Below, one piece after another: positions 33,758 through 48,000 of a stretch of DNA of 64,000 bases (within the stretch, counting starts at the first letter, position 1; every line of letters starts with the position of its first letter). Made by a program: the position numbers and the translations under genes. Origin of the DNA: Archivesica marissinica (Eukaryota > Mollusca > Bivalvia > Venerida > Vesicomyidae); contig CM026391.1 in the NCBI GenBank assembly GCA_014843695.1, forward strand, positions 22,227,518 through 22,291,517. Direction: 5' to 3'. A model generated the notes under the pieces. The model saw nothing but the letters and a program-made list of their open reading frames with translations, made no database searches and was not told the origin of the DNA.

Positions 33758-35571
33758 ATTATCAACCTTGATCAGATCGAGATTGAACTAATTATCAGCT
33801 GTTTCTCTTGGTAATCAAGATACATAAAACAAATCATACAAAGGTAAAAGTAGCATCTTGAAGTACTATATGTATATCAACACAGGGTTTGGCACACATT
33901 CTAATTTCTAATTAGAGCTAGTAAACAGACAATAAGTTCATCAGTTTTGTTCATATTAAGGAATGTGCGTTCATACGACACTGCCTTAACAATAATAACA
34001 GTCATAATATCAATATAGGTGGTACATACTAATAATGCATGGCGCTCATCTGCAAACATCACTACAAAACGGACAGTTACGATCTTCCAAACGTAAATAT
34101 TCATTCCAGTTTGTGTGTGAATTGGAGCAACTCCACACATACATTTACTATATGCAGACCTGCGAATGTGTAGGTAATATTAGTTAATTTCTCAATTTAT
34201 ACATCAGATTTAAGCGTACACTATGTTCTTAATTTATTGCCACCTCTTCCAGATGTACATGTTTATAGAGGAAGACAACGCTGTTACAGATCGTACCATA
34301 TCAGATTTATCTACATAATCTCAAACGGTACAGACAAATTACAAAATTCAACAAGTTGTGATCATCAAAATGTTTCTTTCTAGCAATTTTAATTCATTTG
34401 CCCGAAGTACATTGCATTTATTCAGTCTAGAATTGTTGGTATTAGCTAATCATGTCCAGTAATATTTGACGGACAGTAGGTGGATTCGAACCCATTTCAC
34501 ACGAGACGGCAGCATTAAGGCTTGTATTTGCCAACACAACAACAAAAATCCCACAGCTCGGTTTTGGAAAGGTGTATAAAAAAGACACAGACTGAAACAC
34601 CATAAACAATTACAAACTAAACTATATAATCGTATAAGTATACAATCGTATAAGTTGATACATATAGGTTTTCACCAGTAAGGCGAAGCTAACATTCTAA
34701 ATAGAACATGGGGGGGGGGGAAACAGCAGCTCTCCATTCAACACTCGTTCAATTGAACCTTGTCCATGACTTAGAGCTATTAATAAAGTCATACGCCTGA
34801 CAGAAATCGACAAAAACAAACAGTATATGTATATTTTCTGAACCTCTTGCGTGTTTCAATTATATTTACCAAAGTAGAAATAGGATCAGAAGTTCTTCGT
34901 CTTTTCCGTGAGGCTTTTCTGCTCACCTGATACAATACCATTATGTTCTACCCAAGAAGTGTGTATATTATTCAAAATGTGTATCTTAAATATTGTACAA
35001 AGTCATGCTAAAGCAATTCCTATATAGCAATATTACAAATGAGGATTTAATAGCAGTTAAATAGAGATAACATACGTTTTGTATATTGTATTGTTTATGG
35101 TAGGGTGACAATTCTCTCTACGATAACGGTGTCGAATATAATATAGTGTTCATCAATATTAATGTCTCATCTATGTGTGTTGTGTAAACATATATGACCT
35201 TTAATAGACACACAACTCGACGTATCGCATATGTAGCAAGTCAACAAATTTACATAAGAAAATATAACTAACTTAGTTATTAGTTTAAACAATATATTTA
35301 TTTCTTTGAATAAACATTGTCAAGTATAAATAATATGTGCATACGTGTAGGATTGAGGAGAAAGAGCAACCTGCTTGTATGGTTACCTCTTTCCTACGAA
35401 CTTAATTGTTATAAACATATATGACTTATGATGTGTTAATTTATTTATATAATTTATCTAAATTACATGTAAAAGTACTACTAGTATTTATAGAATAAAT
35501 TAACTTCAATTTAATACTGAAACAATAAGCACGAATGCACTGTTATACGGTAGAGCTCGAAATCAGATGAT
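33758..35571. other. Gene-poor AT-rich stretch downstream of the STAND gene
   Basis: Short open frames only (longest 79 codons at 34,140-33,901, no recognisable domain). A run of ten G lies near 34,711. A lone box B-like GGGTTCGAATCC occurs on the minus strand near 34,480, without a convincing box A. Confidence 0.4.
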
Positions 35572-35577
35572 TTTATT
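35572..35577 (-). terminator. Candidate polyadenylation signal of the HEPN-STAND-ankyrin gene
   Basis: AATAAA on the minus strand, about 207 bp after the stop codon at 35,784. It would give a short 3' untranslated region. A further AATAAA lies near 35,443. Confidence 0.5.
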
Positions 35578-35783
35578 CAATTTATATAATCAATTTTAAT
35601 TTTGGCAATAGCCTACATACCCCCAATAGAAGAAACGGACGAAACATAATAGCAGCCTGCCAACAAATGTCATCGGCTGATTATGATACAGCATGATACC
35701 AAGAAAACCCGCAGTTCGTTCAATTACCGCTCAGTTATCTAGTACACTCATACATGTAGCCGCTACTAGTTGCAAACTAACTT

Positions 35784-38700
35784 TCACCTATATTTATCAA
35801 TAAATTGTTCAACAATTTCTCTAACATTAGAATTCCATTCCAAATACTTCACTCCTTTTACCAATTCATTACTTATTGTTACGTATTCAGACAGAAGACT
35901 TCCATTTATCATGTAAGTCTCTTGGTAGAAGTTCATATCTTTTATCACGTCCATATACTTATACAAATGTTGATCCCATATCCATACACCGAACACAAAA
36001 TGACCGTTAGATTTAAAGCGGCTATAAATGTATGTTGACGTATAATAAATCTTAGTAGTATGCATTACAATCATTGCCAACAATGCATTTATAGTCCTTC
36101 TGTTATAAGATGTAATGACTCTATGTAAGTCATGTTCATATGTTAGATATGGCCATTGAGCCTCCATGTATGTATAATAGGATTCTCGGCAATACTCAAA
36201 CACATTAGAAGAACTCAACTCACGATAAGCTTCGTTGAATATTCGTTTCTTGCTGTAAAAACTCGAACATATACTGTGCTGACATTTTGATATATTGTTT
36301 ATAAACAAGGAAAGCACACCTAACGCCTTTATTGCAACGTGACAACTCCTATTTGCTGTATGGTAATAATAGTTAAACATGTGGACTAAATAATGTACCG
36401 AGTTTGTGTTATATGATATTCGAGTATATGTTGCAAGAATTTTGTCATAATAAAGTTTGAAACTATTACTGTTTGAACTATATACGAGCTGTGCTTTAAA
36501 CGCTGCTAAATTCGTATCCATTTGATCCCAAATACCAAGTACTTTTGCACTGTGTTTTATACACTTTAATGCTCTAAATCCAAATTGAATGTTAGAAATT
36601 GGTCTTCCTTTCAATCTGTTCAAACAGTGTATTTTCCTACTGCGATGTGTGTTACAAAGAAATCTAGATAATATTTTGTATATGAACTGTACTTCTGCTT
36701 TGCGCTTAGGTACCCGTGTATTTCCTTCATTATGTTCTAGGTATTCTATTATTTCTTGGTTGCCAAACACTTTCGCCAGATATAATGGTGTAAATTTATC
36801 AGCGTTTACACACTCGGTCATTGCCGCTCCCCAGTGTTGCTCAATAATCTTTATCGATTTGATAAGACCATGCATAGCAACTGTATGGACAAATGAAAAG
36901 TTTCTAGAGTTCGGAGAACATATGAACTCGTTTGAAATATGCTTTCTATAATTGTAAAGTAATACGGCTGTAAGTGTATCCGTTATGTTTCTAGTATGAC
37001 TATAAAATCCTGTCCATATATTAAAATCACTCATGAACAGTTCTTGTATATACCTATATTTTTCGCTACGGCTTCTATTATTCAATATATTTAAATATAT
37101 CTCATTCCTATCGTGTATTTCTAATGTTAGAACATGATCATGATCTATTGACTTGAATGCAGCAATTGAGGAATCAGTATTATTATTTTGGAATGCCCAT
37201 AACATGATCTCTTCCACATTCCGTGTAACTCTAACTCCTATATTAATGAGTTCCTTTACCAAGTTAATGTTTTTGCCCTGTATGGCTCTGTCTAGAACAC
37301 CATAACCATCACAAATAAAACGTTCATGCATATAAGTGGAATGCTGGATTAGAAGGTCTATCATGACCCAATTAAGATTCTCTGAAAGGCTACCAGATAT
37401 TTCTTTCCCCCATATAATTTTGAAGTGAGCCCTCTGTGCTAGTTCATGCAACATGCAAGGTGTAGACAAAGTTCTCTGTATTGCATATGCTCCTTCCAGG
37501 AAATGTCTAGATTTGGCGCTATCATTAAATATATTTAAATGCCGTTGCAATCGGGAATAAATATAAACAGGTACTACTAATCCACTTTTATCATGCTGTT
37601 TCATGTAATTTATTATATCAATATCAATGAGAAATTCATCGTCATGTATATAATAATAGAAGGCTATTTGAAGTGCAATGCGTTGTTTTTGTATAAGTAA
37701 CCTTAGCACTCTTCTCTTTGTGTTATTGTTGTTCAAAAGATTTTTAGTTTTCATGTATAATAATGTTATTAAGCAAGAATATTCTTGAGGTGTTAGAATA
37801 CTTGAAAGTTTATGAAGAGAAGGAGAACTACGGTCGACGTCAAACCGAATTATATGTGTCAATGATAGAGAGGTTATTCCTTGTATTAATGGTGTTTTAC
37901 CGTATATATCTTTTGCTGTTAAAAGCTTTTCTGATTTACTAGACGATTTTGTTATACTTGATATAATTTTGTATTGCCCATGTGTAATTGCGTAATGTAA
38001 AATATTTCTGTTGTAATCGTCTGTTACCGCCAGGTCAAATCCATTTGCAATAAAACATTCTACAATTTTTAAACTGCTGTCTGGAATTTCATTATCAGCC
38101 TCTGCTGTTTCTGCAGTATAATTTCTCTTTACTGCCGAAAATAAATATGAACTTTCATTTGACATACCAGCATTTACAGTCAAGTTGTTATATTGCAATA
38201 AATAATCCACAATTTCAACTGAGCCGCAAACAGATGCTGAGTGTAAAGGGGTAGAACCATTTATGCAAAGTAAATTCAAAACGTTTATCTCGATAGATTC
38301 AGTTATATATTTCAACAGCTTTGTGTTACCATGACATGCAGCAGTATGCGCTATATGACAGTCACTGGAGTCCCTAATTGAGAGCTTAGTCCAATCTATG
38401 CCTAATTCTTCCACTAGGCGGAATACCCAAGACCTGTCGTACATTGCCGCAATGTGAAGCACAGTTAAGTCTACTTCACACATATCGGATTTTAATAGCT
38501 TTATTTCAAAATCACCTAGTTGATGAGAATTGGTAATATCTTCGGTCATTTGACATTTCATGTTAGTATCAAATCCAGTTTTGGATACAATATGCTGTAT
38601 TATTTCACGACAATTGTAAATAATCCCAGCTATTAGTGGAGTTCTACCTGTTCTATCAACACATTTTAATGCATTTATGGGTTCCGATATAAGCAATTGT

Positions 38701-40732
38701 ACAATGTTCAACCAATTGTGTCTAACAGCTACGTGTACGGCTGATTCGCACATTATCAAATACCAGTCGTCGAATAAAATGTAGTCACTTTGATTAAATT
38801 CGTTAATAGAAATTATCTCAGTTCCTTGAACTCTTGTCTTACCTTTTGGAAGCCAGTACATATCTGCTGAACACGGTCTACACGTGTCTTCTATCCCTCG
38901 TTGAAGTGCAAATTTAACTACATCAGCATTTCCATTTTCAGATGCGAAATAAAGACACGAAAAATTTAACATATCTTCAAATTTCTCAGTGATCAGCTCT
39001 ACCACGTCAATATGTCCGAGTTTACAAGCCAGGTGAATAGGCAATAGATTCATGGCATTCACTTGATAAAACTTGTATTTCTTTAAGGTTGTATCGTCCA
39101 ACAGTATGGTACGTACAATATCCGTTTGACCATTTTGTGCTGCAATATCCATTATTCCATATCCCCAATGACGATCCCCAAAGGCAATTATTGCTGCATG
39201 TTCAAAGTGAATTACGTCTGAGTAGGATTTCAACCTAAAAGTAATATTGGCATTGTTTTTTATAAGAAACTTGAAAATATTTATTCTACCTAACGCAGCA
39301 GCTAAATATATAGGTGAAGTACCTGCTTTATTTAATTCATTTACATCCGGGAAGTGGTAAAGAAGTAGTTCGAAGGCTTCTTCACAATCACACATTTTCA
39401 CCAATCGGTGCAATGGCAGATCACCATCTCGTAATTTTGCCTTCATTGTTTCATTTCTGCTCATTCTGTGAAATATTTCCACAAGTTTGGCCCTGGAAGA
39501 AGAGTACGATATATGAATCGCTATATCTACAATGTCAAATTCTAAGCTCCAATTAAAGTTATTAAGCATATAAAATGAGTGTTTCATATGACCTCGCTCA
39601 ATATTGAGTTTGTACATCCCACTGGCTTTAGATTCTAACCAGTTTTTCAATGAAAAATGGTTCAAGTGCAATTCATGTCCGATACATTTAGTAACATGTT
39701 TTAGTGTCTTCAAGATCAGTTGATATCCATCCATATCTATATCTGCAGACGTCGAAATGATCTTAAATACATACTCCTCTGTAGGTGGTTTGAGTGATGT
39801 GCAAATAATTTCAAGGACGAGTTTTGATTCGTGGTAATCATCATGATTTCCGAAGAATCTTCTAAATTGCTGTCCGTATGATTTATAAAGAGACTTGGGA
39901 AATTCCTCCAATTTTTCGTAGCTCATATTACTATCGACAATGTGTGATGCTAAGAGGAAGTTCGATATATTGGGTCCAGATACAATATTACGTCCAGCTT
40001 CAGACGGAATTTTAGATATGTTCATAAAAGAAGCTATGTCCCTTATATTTAAATCATCCACATCTCTTAGCGACATGAACGAAAAATCAGTATTTAAAGC
40101 ATAATAATCCGAAACGTTTCTCGATGTTATAACGAATTTAAACAAGGATGGGAGCTTTCTTATCCTGTCCGAATTTAATAAATCAAATATAATATTGCCA
40201 CCTTTATTATCTTCACATTCATCTAGTGCATCAATAGCAATTATGTATTGTTCAACTTGATTGAGTTGTGCTTTTCTAAGAGGATTTATTAAACATTGAT
40301 CCATGCACCCAAACGGATCTTGTTCACATGTGTCAGTGTCATAATTTACGAGACATGCTTGGTCGGTTTTTAAAATAGCTGCAAATGACGATATCCGCTG
40401 TGCTATCATTGATGCAATTCTATTTATGAATATGCTGCCTCTCTTTGACAACTGTACATCGAACCTGCATATGTGGTAAGCAACGAGTTTCTTTCTAAGT
40501 TTATAGCCACGGTCGGATTTTGAAGCACAAATCAACTGGGCAAGAAAAGCTGATTTCCCATAGCCCATTTCTGCAACCATAACCACTCCTCTATTTGTTG
40601 ATGCATTGGTCATTTGTTCTCCAAGAGCGTCAAACAACCATTCTCGTCCGACAAATCGACTAACGAAGACAAGATAGCCTTCCATGTGTATGCCAGTCTT
40701 GAAGAAGGGATGTGGGTTTTCCGAAAAGCAGC
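35784..40732 (-). CDS. Exon 3: STAND P-loop NTPase and ankyrin repeats
   Basis: A single open exon of 4,949 bp (1,648 codons plus stop). Acceptor TATTTTAG at 40,734/40,733. RFVGREWLFDALGEQ opens the NTPase module in the style of TANC/ANKRD50-type proteins. MVAEMGYGKSAFLAQL is Walker A, with Ala in place of the usual first Gly. QYIIAIDALDECED is Walker B, LFKFVITSRN the sensor-1 position, and LNHFSLKNWL the winged-helix-like end. Ankyrin-like units follow, e.g. GTSPIYLAAALGRINIFKFL, LPIHLACKLGHIDVVELI, GSTPLHSASVCGSVEIVDYL and FTPLYLAKVFGNQEIIEYL; several central units are weak. The last 310 residues are rich in Tyr and Ser and match nothing I know. No internal stop or frameshift is seen over almost 5 kb, unlike every transposon here, which argues for selection. 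Confidence 0.9.
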
Positions 40733-41994
40733 CTAAAATATTGAATAAATAATATTGTATTGTCTTGTTGTAGTGTTTCAATTCGAAGTCAGACTAAAAT
40801 TAAATTACTAAGCACACTATTGACTTTATAGAAGTATGACATTAGGGAATAAAGGTCACAAAGACAAAGGGGTGAGTTTGTTTTGAAAGTGTCAGCGGAA
40901 TACATATGCTAAATATATAAGCACGGCTTTAAAGTGGTACGGTCGATTCCTTCAAATCACGTGCCCCTCACTGCAATAGGGGTGTCGAATTATTTAATGT
41001 GATGAAACAGCTAGTTTGCGGAAGGTCGGTGGTTTTACCCGGATGTGGCTGAAATACCGATCAAAAGGGCACTCGGTGTCTTCCTCTACCAATAATAGCT
41101 GGAGAGTCGCCATATGACTTAAGATGTTGGTGCAACGATAGGCAAATGGACCTAAAGTTACAGTTTTCGATATAATTTGATATACTAAGGACATATACGA
41201 TCAATCACATGAAATGATAGGAGGAAATAAGATACTTACTTGTTAATTCATTGTTCATTTCGATTTCAGTTGTCAAGATCTCGGACGATCTGTCTAAGTA
41301 GATATACGCAGCAACCGAAACAGCTATAGGAACAAGTATGATAAATAAGAAAACCAAGCAAGAACTATTCACAGCTGTTCTTTTTTCTATTTTATCGACA
41401 TGGTCATTGAACCTGTCCAGTTTTTCCATCATAGTTTTGTTTGTACCAGCAATTTCCTTCAGGGCTTCAATGACATCTGCTTCATGCCCGTCTAAATGTC
41501 CTTGTTTGAGATCTTCAAGTGTTTTTATAACCTCATTGTGATTCCTTACAAACGGAATAACGTCGCCATGGTTTAGTACTTTGTAAATAGCCCGGAACAC
41601 TGAAGTTTTCTCCTGTTCATTCATGATCAAATTCGTCACATGAACGTGAACTAGCTTGTTTCGTGCAGTTTGCAATGCTTTTGAAAATTGTACAATATGT
41701 TTCGGAAATGCTGAACATCGTTCCCAAATACTGAGAGAAGTGGAAACGTCCTTTAGATTTACATTGGATGTATCCCAATTGGCTGGTAGAAAAACCTCTG
41801 ATATATTTTTATAACACGATGGCCATTCCCACGATTTCATCTTGTCCCAGGAGATTCTTTTACTATGTCCGGTAATATATGCTTGTAATGCTTTTCGCCA
41901 TGAGTCACATGTAGAACACCATCTAAAATAGAGAATTGCTCCATAATTAGAGGAAATAAGTAAGTAAGTAAGTAAGTAAGTAAGTGAGCAAGCG

Positions 41995-42035
<41 letters not shown>

Positions 42036-45000
42036 CCTTTGTTGCGCGTGATTCTTCCGTTTTTAATAATTGAATCCATTTTTTTGGGAAACATATTTTT
42101 TATTGAATTTAAATACAAAAATAAATAATAAAACACTTTCAGAAACAACTAATAAATTTATTTATCAATACCTGGTGAAGAAGAAATTTACAAAACCATA
42201 TATTCATAAATTATGGTCGGAAAAATTTGGTGAAGTATACGACTGTGTATCTATTTACAGATTCATAAACAATATACAAGACAACAAGGTAAACAGTTTA
42301 GATTTAAACTACTGAATATAATCGTTCCGTCTAAGATACTGAGATACAAGTGGAAAATGGTAGCTTCCCCTAACTGCTCTGTTTGTGATGTACCGGAATC
42401 ATATGAACATGTATTTATCATATGCCCTACTGTAAACGATCCCTGGAAGCATCTAATAGAAGCGATGCGACATATCGGAATAAATTCCAACTTACGATTG
42501 CTTAGAAATATTGTAATAGGATACAAACTATCGCAACCGGACTATTATTATATCAATGTCATACTTGCTACTTTTGGTTTTAGTTTATACAAAGCCTATT
42601 TCTTGAGTCAGAGTAGAACTGAAACGGTTAATATATACGCATTGTTTAAGTATGAGTTTTACATTCTACACAAATACTTGTCGGGCACTAACACGAAAAT
42701 TAAATGGATAACATGCTTAAACGATTATTTTTTACAACATTAATTGTGTACATTTTATTATATAGTTTAGTTATGTAGTGAGGTATATTATATAATTGTT
42801 AATCTGTAATATGCATGTATAATGTGAAGGGAAATAAATAAACGAAATCTCTGGCTTCACCAAAAAAAAAAAAGGAAGTAAGTGAGCAAGCGAGTAAGCA
42901 AATTAGTAAGTATATGTATGTAAGCATAAGTAACTGTATGTGTAAGTGAATGTAAGTGAATGTAAGTAAGTGTAAGTAAACATAAGTAAGTGTAAGTAAG
43001 TGTAAGTAAGTGTAAGTAAGTGTAAGTAAGTGTAAGTAAGTATCAGTAAATAAGTTTATGTAAGTGTGAGTTAGTAAATGTAAGTATGTATGTGTAAGTA
43101 AGTATAAGTAAGTAACTTTAAGCAAGTAAGTGTAAGTAGGTAAGTGTGAGTAGGTAAGTGTAAGTAAGTAAGTGTAGGTAAGTGTAAGTAGGTATGTATA
43201 AGTAAGTAATTTTAAGTAAGTATGTGTAAGTAGGTAAGTGTGAGTAGGTAAGCGTAAGTAAGTAAGTGTATGTATGTGTAAGTAGATAAGTGTAAGTAAG
43301 TGTATGTATTTGTAAGTAGATTAGTATAAGTAAGTAAGTGTGTGTATTTGTAAGTAGAAAAGTATAAGTAAGTGTATGTATTTGTAAGTACATAAGTGTA
43401 AGTAAGTAAGTGTATGTATGTGTAAGTAGATAAGTATAAGTAAGTAAGTGTATGTATGTGTAAGTAGATAAGTGTAAGTAAGTAAGTGTATGTATTTGTA
43501 AGTAGATAAGTGTAAGTAAGTAAGTGTATGTATGTGTAAGTAGGTAAGCGTAGGTAAGTATGTGTATGCATTTGTAAGTAGATAAGTGTAAGTAAGTGTA
43601 TGTATGTGTAAGTAGATAAGTATAAGTAAGTGTATGTATTTGTAAGTAGGTAAGCGTAGGTAAGTATGTGTATGTATTTGTAAGCAGATAAATGTAAGAA
43701 AGTGTATGTATTTGTAAGTAGATAAGTGTAAGTAAGTAAGTGTGTATGTGTAAGTAGATAAGTGTAAGTAAGTAAGTGTATGTATTTGTAAGTAGATAAG
43801 TGTAAGTAAGTAGGTGTATGTATTTGTAAGTAGATAAGTGTAAGTAAGTAAGTGTATGTATTTGTAAGTAGATAAGTATAAGTAAGTAAGTGTATGTATG
43901 TATGTGTAAGTAGATAAGTGTAAGTAAGTAAGTGTATGTATTTGTAAGTAGATAAGTAGGTAAGTGTATGTATTTGTAAGTAGATAAGTAAGTAAGTGTA
44001 TGTATTTGTAAGTAGATAAGCATAAGTCAGTAAGTGTATGTATTTGTAAGTAGATAAGTATAAGTAAGTGTATGTATTTGTAAGTAGATAAGTATAAGTA
44101 AGTGTATGTATTTGTAAGTAGATAAGTATAAGTAAGTAAGTGTATGTATGTGTAAGTAGATAAGTGTAAGTAAGTGTATGTATTTGTAAGTAGATGAGTG
44201 TAAGTAAGTAAGTGTATATATTTGTAAGTATATAAGTGTAAGTAAGTAAGTGTATGTATTTGTAAGCAGATAAGTGTAAGTAAGTAAGTGTATGTATGTG
44301 TAAGTAGATAAGTGTAAGTAAGTATGTGTATGTATTTGTAAGTAGATAAGTATAAGTAAGTAAGTGTATGTATGTATGTGTAAGAAGATAAGTGTATGTA
44401 AGTAAGTATATGTATGTGTAAGTAGAAAGGTATATGTAAGTAAGTGTATGTATGTGTAAGTAGAAAAGTATAAGTAAGTAAGTGTATGTATGTGTAAGTA
44501 GATAAGTGTAAGTAAGTAAGTGTATGTATGCATGTGTAAGTAGATAAGTGTAAGTAAGTAAGTGTATGTATGTATGTGTAAGTAGATAAGTGTAAGTAAG
44601 TGTATGTATGTGTAAGTAGGTAAGCGTAGGTAAGTATGTGTATGTATTTGTAAGCAGATAAGTGTAAGTAAGTAAGTGTATGTATTTGTAAGTAGATAAG
44701 TGTAAGTAAGTAAGTATGTATGTGTAAGTAGATAAGTGTAAGTAAGTAAGTGTATGTATGTGTAAGTAGATAAGTGTAAGTAAGTAGGTGTATGTATTTG
44801 TAAGTAGATAAGTATAAGTAAGTAAGTGTATGTATGTGTAAGTAGATAAGTGTAAGTAAGTAAGTTTTTGTATTTGTAAGTAGATAAGTATAAGTAAGTA
44901 AGTGTATGTATTTGTAAGTAGATACGTATAAGTAAGTAAGTGTATGTATTTGTAAGTAGATAAGCATAAGTAAGTAATTGTATGTATTTGTAAGTAGATA

Positions 45001-48000
45001 AGTATAAGTAAGTGTATGCATTTGTAAGTAGAAAAGTATAAGTAAGTAAGTGTATGTATGTGTAAGTAGATAGTGTAAGTAAGTAAATGTATGTATGTGT
45101 AAGTAGATAAGTGTAAGTAAGTAAGTGTATGTATTTGTAAGTAGATAAGTGTAAGTAAGTAAGTGTATGTATTTGTAAGTAGATAAGTGTAAGTAAGTAA
45201 GTGTATGTATTTGTAAGTAGATAACTGTAAGTAAGTAAGTGTATGTATTTGTAAGTAGATAAGGGTAAGTAAGTATGTGTATGTATTTGTAAGTAGATAA
45301 ATAAAAGTAAGTAAGTGTATGTATGTGTAAGTAGATAAGTGTAAGTAAGTATGTGTATGTATTTGTAAGTAGATAAGTTTAAGTAAGTAAGTGTATGTAT
45401 GTATGTGTAAGTAGATAAGTGTATGTAAGTAAGTATATGTATGTGTAAGTAGAAAAGTATATGTAAGTAAGTGTATGTATGTGTAAGTAGAAAAGTATAA
45501 GTAAGTAAGTGTATGTATGTGTAAGTAGATAAGTGTAAGTAAGTGTATCTATGCATGTGTAAGTAGATAAGTGTAAGTAAGTAAGTGTATGTATGTGTAA
45601 GTAGATAAGTGTAAGTAAGTGTATGTATGTGTAAGTAGGTAAGCGTAGGTAAGTATGTGTATGTATTTGTAAGCAGATAAGTGTAAGTAAGTAAGTGTAT
45701 GTATTTGTAAGTAGATAAGTGTAAGTAAGTAAGTATGTATGTGTAAGTAGATAAGTGTAAGTAAGTAAGTGTATGTATGTGTAAGTAGATAAGTGTAAGT
45801 AAGTAGGTGTATGTATTTGTAAGTAGATAAGTATAAGTAAGTAAGTGTATGTATGTGTAAGTAGATAAGTGTAAGTAAGTAAGTTTTTGTATTTGTAAGT
45901 AGATAAGTATAAGTAAGTAAGTGTATGTATTTGTAAGTAGATACGTATAAGTAAGTAAGTGTATGTATTTGTAAGTAGATAAGCATAAGTAAGTAATTGT
46001 ATGTATTTGTAAGTAGATAAGTATAAGTAAGTGTATGCATTTGTAAGTAGAAAAGTATAAGTAAGTAAGTGTATGTATGTGTAAGTAGATAGTGTAAGTA
46101 AGTAAATGTATGTATGTGTAAGTAGATAAGTGTAAGTAAGTAAGTGTATGTATTTGTAAGTAGATAAGTGTAAGTAAGTAAGTGTATGTATTTGTAAGTA
46201 GATAAGTGTAAGTAAGTAAGTGTATGTATTTGTAAGTAGATAACTGTAAGTAAGTAAGTGTATGTATTTGTAAGTAGATAAGGGTAAGTAAGTATGTGTA
46301 TGTATTTGTAAGTAGATAAATAAAAGTAAGTAAGTGTATGTATGTGTAAGTAGATAAGTGTAAGTAAGTATGTGTATGTATTTGTAAGTAGATAAGTATA
46401 AGTAAGTAAGTGTATGTATGTATGTGTAAGTAGATAAGTGTATGTAAGTAAGTATATGTATGTGTAAGTAGAAAGGTATATGTAAGTAAGTGTATGTATG
46501 TGTAAGTAGAAAAGTATAAGTAAGTAAGTGTATGTATGTGTAAGTAGATAAGTGTAAGTAAGTAAGTGTATGTATGCATGTGTAAGTAGATAAGTGTAAG
46601 TAAGTAAGTGTATGTATGTGTAAGTAGATAAGTGTAAGTAAGTGTATGTATGTGTAAGTAGGTAAGCGTAGGTAAGTATGTGTATGTATTTGTAAGCAGA
46701 TAAGTGTAAGTAAGTAAGTGTATGTATTTGTAAGTAGATAAGTGTAAGTAAGTAAGTGTTTGTATTTGTAAGTAATAGTATAGTAAGTAAGTGAGTATTG
46801 TAAGTAGATACGTATAAGTAAGTGTATGTATGTGTAAGTAGATAGTGTAAGTAAGTAAATGTATGTCTGTGTAAGTAGATAAGTGTAAGTACGTAAATGT
46901 ATGTATTTGTAAGTAGATAAGTGTAAGTAAGTAAGTGTATGTATTTGTAAGCAGATAAGTGTACGTACGTAAGTGTATGTATGTGTATGTATGTGTAAGT
47001 AGATACGTGTAAGTAAGTAAGTGTATGTATTTGTAAGAAGATAAATGTAAGTAAGTAAGTGTATGTATTTGTAAGTATATCTATAAGTGTAAGTAGTTAA
47101 GTAAGTGTATGTATTTGTAAGTAGATAAATGTAAGTAAGTAAGTGTATGTATTTGTAAGTAGATAAGTGTAAGTAAGTAAGTATGTATGTGTAAGTAGAT
47201 AAGTGTAAGTAAGTAAGTGTATGTATGTGTAAGTAGATAAGTGTAAGTAAGTAGGTGTATGTATTTGTAAGTAGATAAGTATAAGTAAGTAAGTGTGTGT
47301 ATGTCTAAGTAGATAAGTGTAAGTAAGTAAGTGTATGTATTTGTAAGTAGATACGTATAAGTAAGTAAGTGTATGTATTTGTAAGTAGATAAGCATAAGT
47401 AAGTAATTGTATGTATTTGTAAGTAGATAAGTATAAGTAAGAGTATGCATTTGTAAGTAGAAAAGTATAAGTAAGTAAGTGTATGTATGTGTAAGTAGAT
47501 AGTGTAAGTAAGTAAATGTATGTCTGTGTAAGTAGATAAGTGTAAGTACGTAAATGTATGTATTTGTAAGTAGATAAGTGTAAGTAAGTAAGTGTATGTA
47601 TTTGTAAGCAGATAAGTGTACGTACGTAAGTGTATGTATGTGTATGTATGTGTAAGTAGATACGTGTAAGTAAGTAAGTGTATGTATTTGTAAGAAGATA
47701 AATGTAAGTAAGTAAGTGTATGTATTTGTAAGTATATCTATAAGTGTAAGTAGTTAAGTAAGTGTATGTATTTGTAAGTAGATAAATGTAAGTAAGTAAG
47801 TAAGTGTATGTATTTGTAAGTAGATAAGTGTAAGTAAGTGTGTATGTGTAAGTAGCTAAGTGTAAGTAAGTAAGTGTATGTATGTATGTGTAAGTAGATA
47901 CGTGTAAGTAAGTAAGTGTATGTATTTGTAAGTAGATAAATGTAAGTAAGTAAGTGTGTATGTGTAAGTAGATAAGTGTAAGTAAGTAAGTGTATGTATT

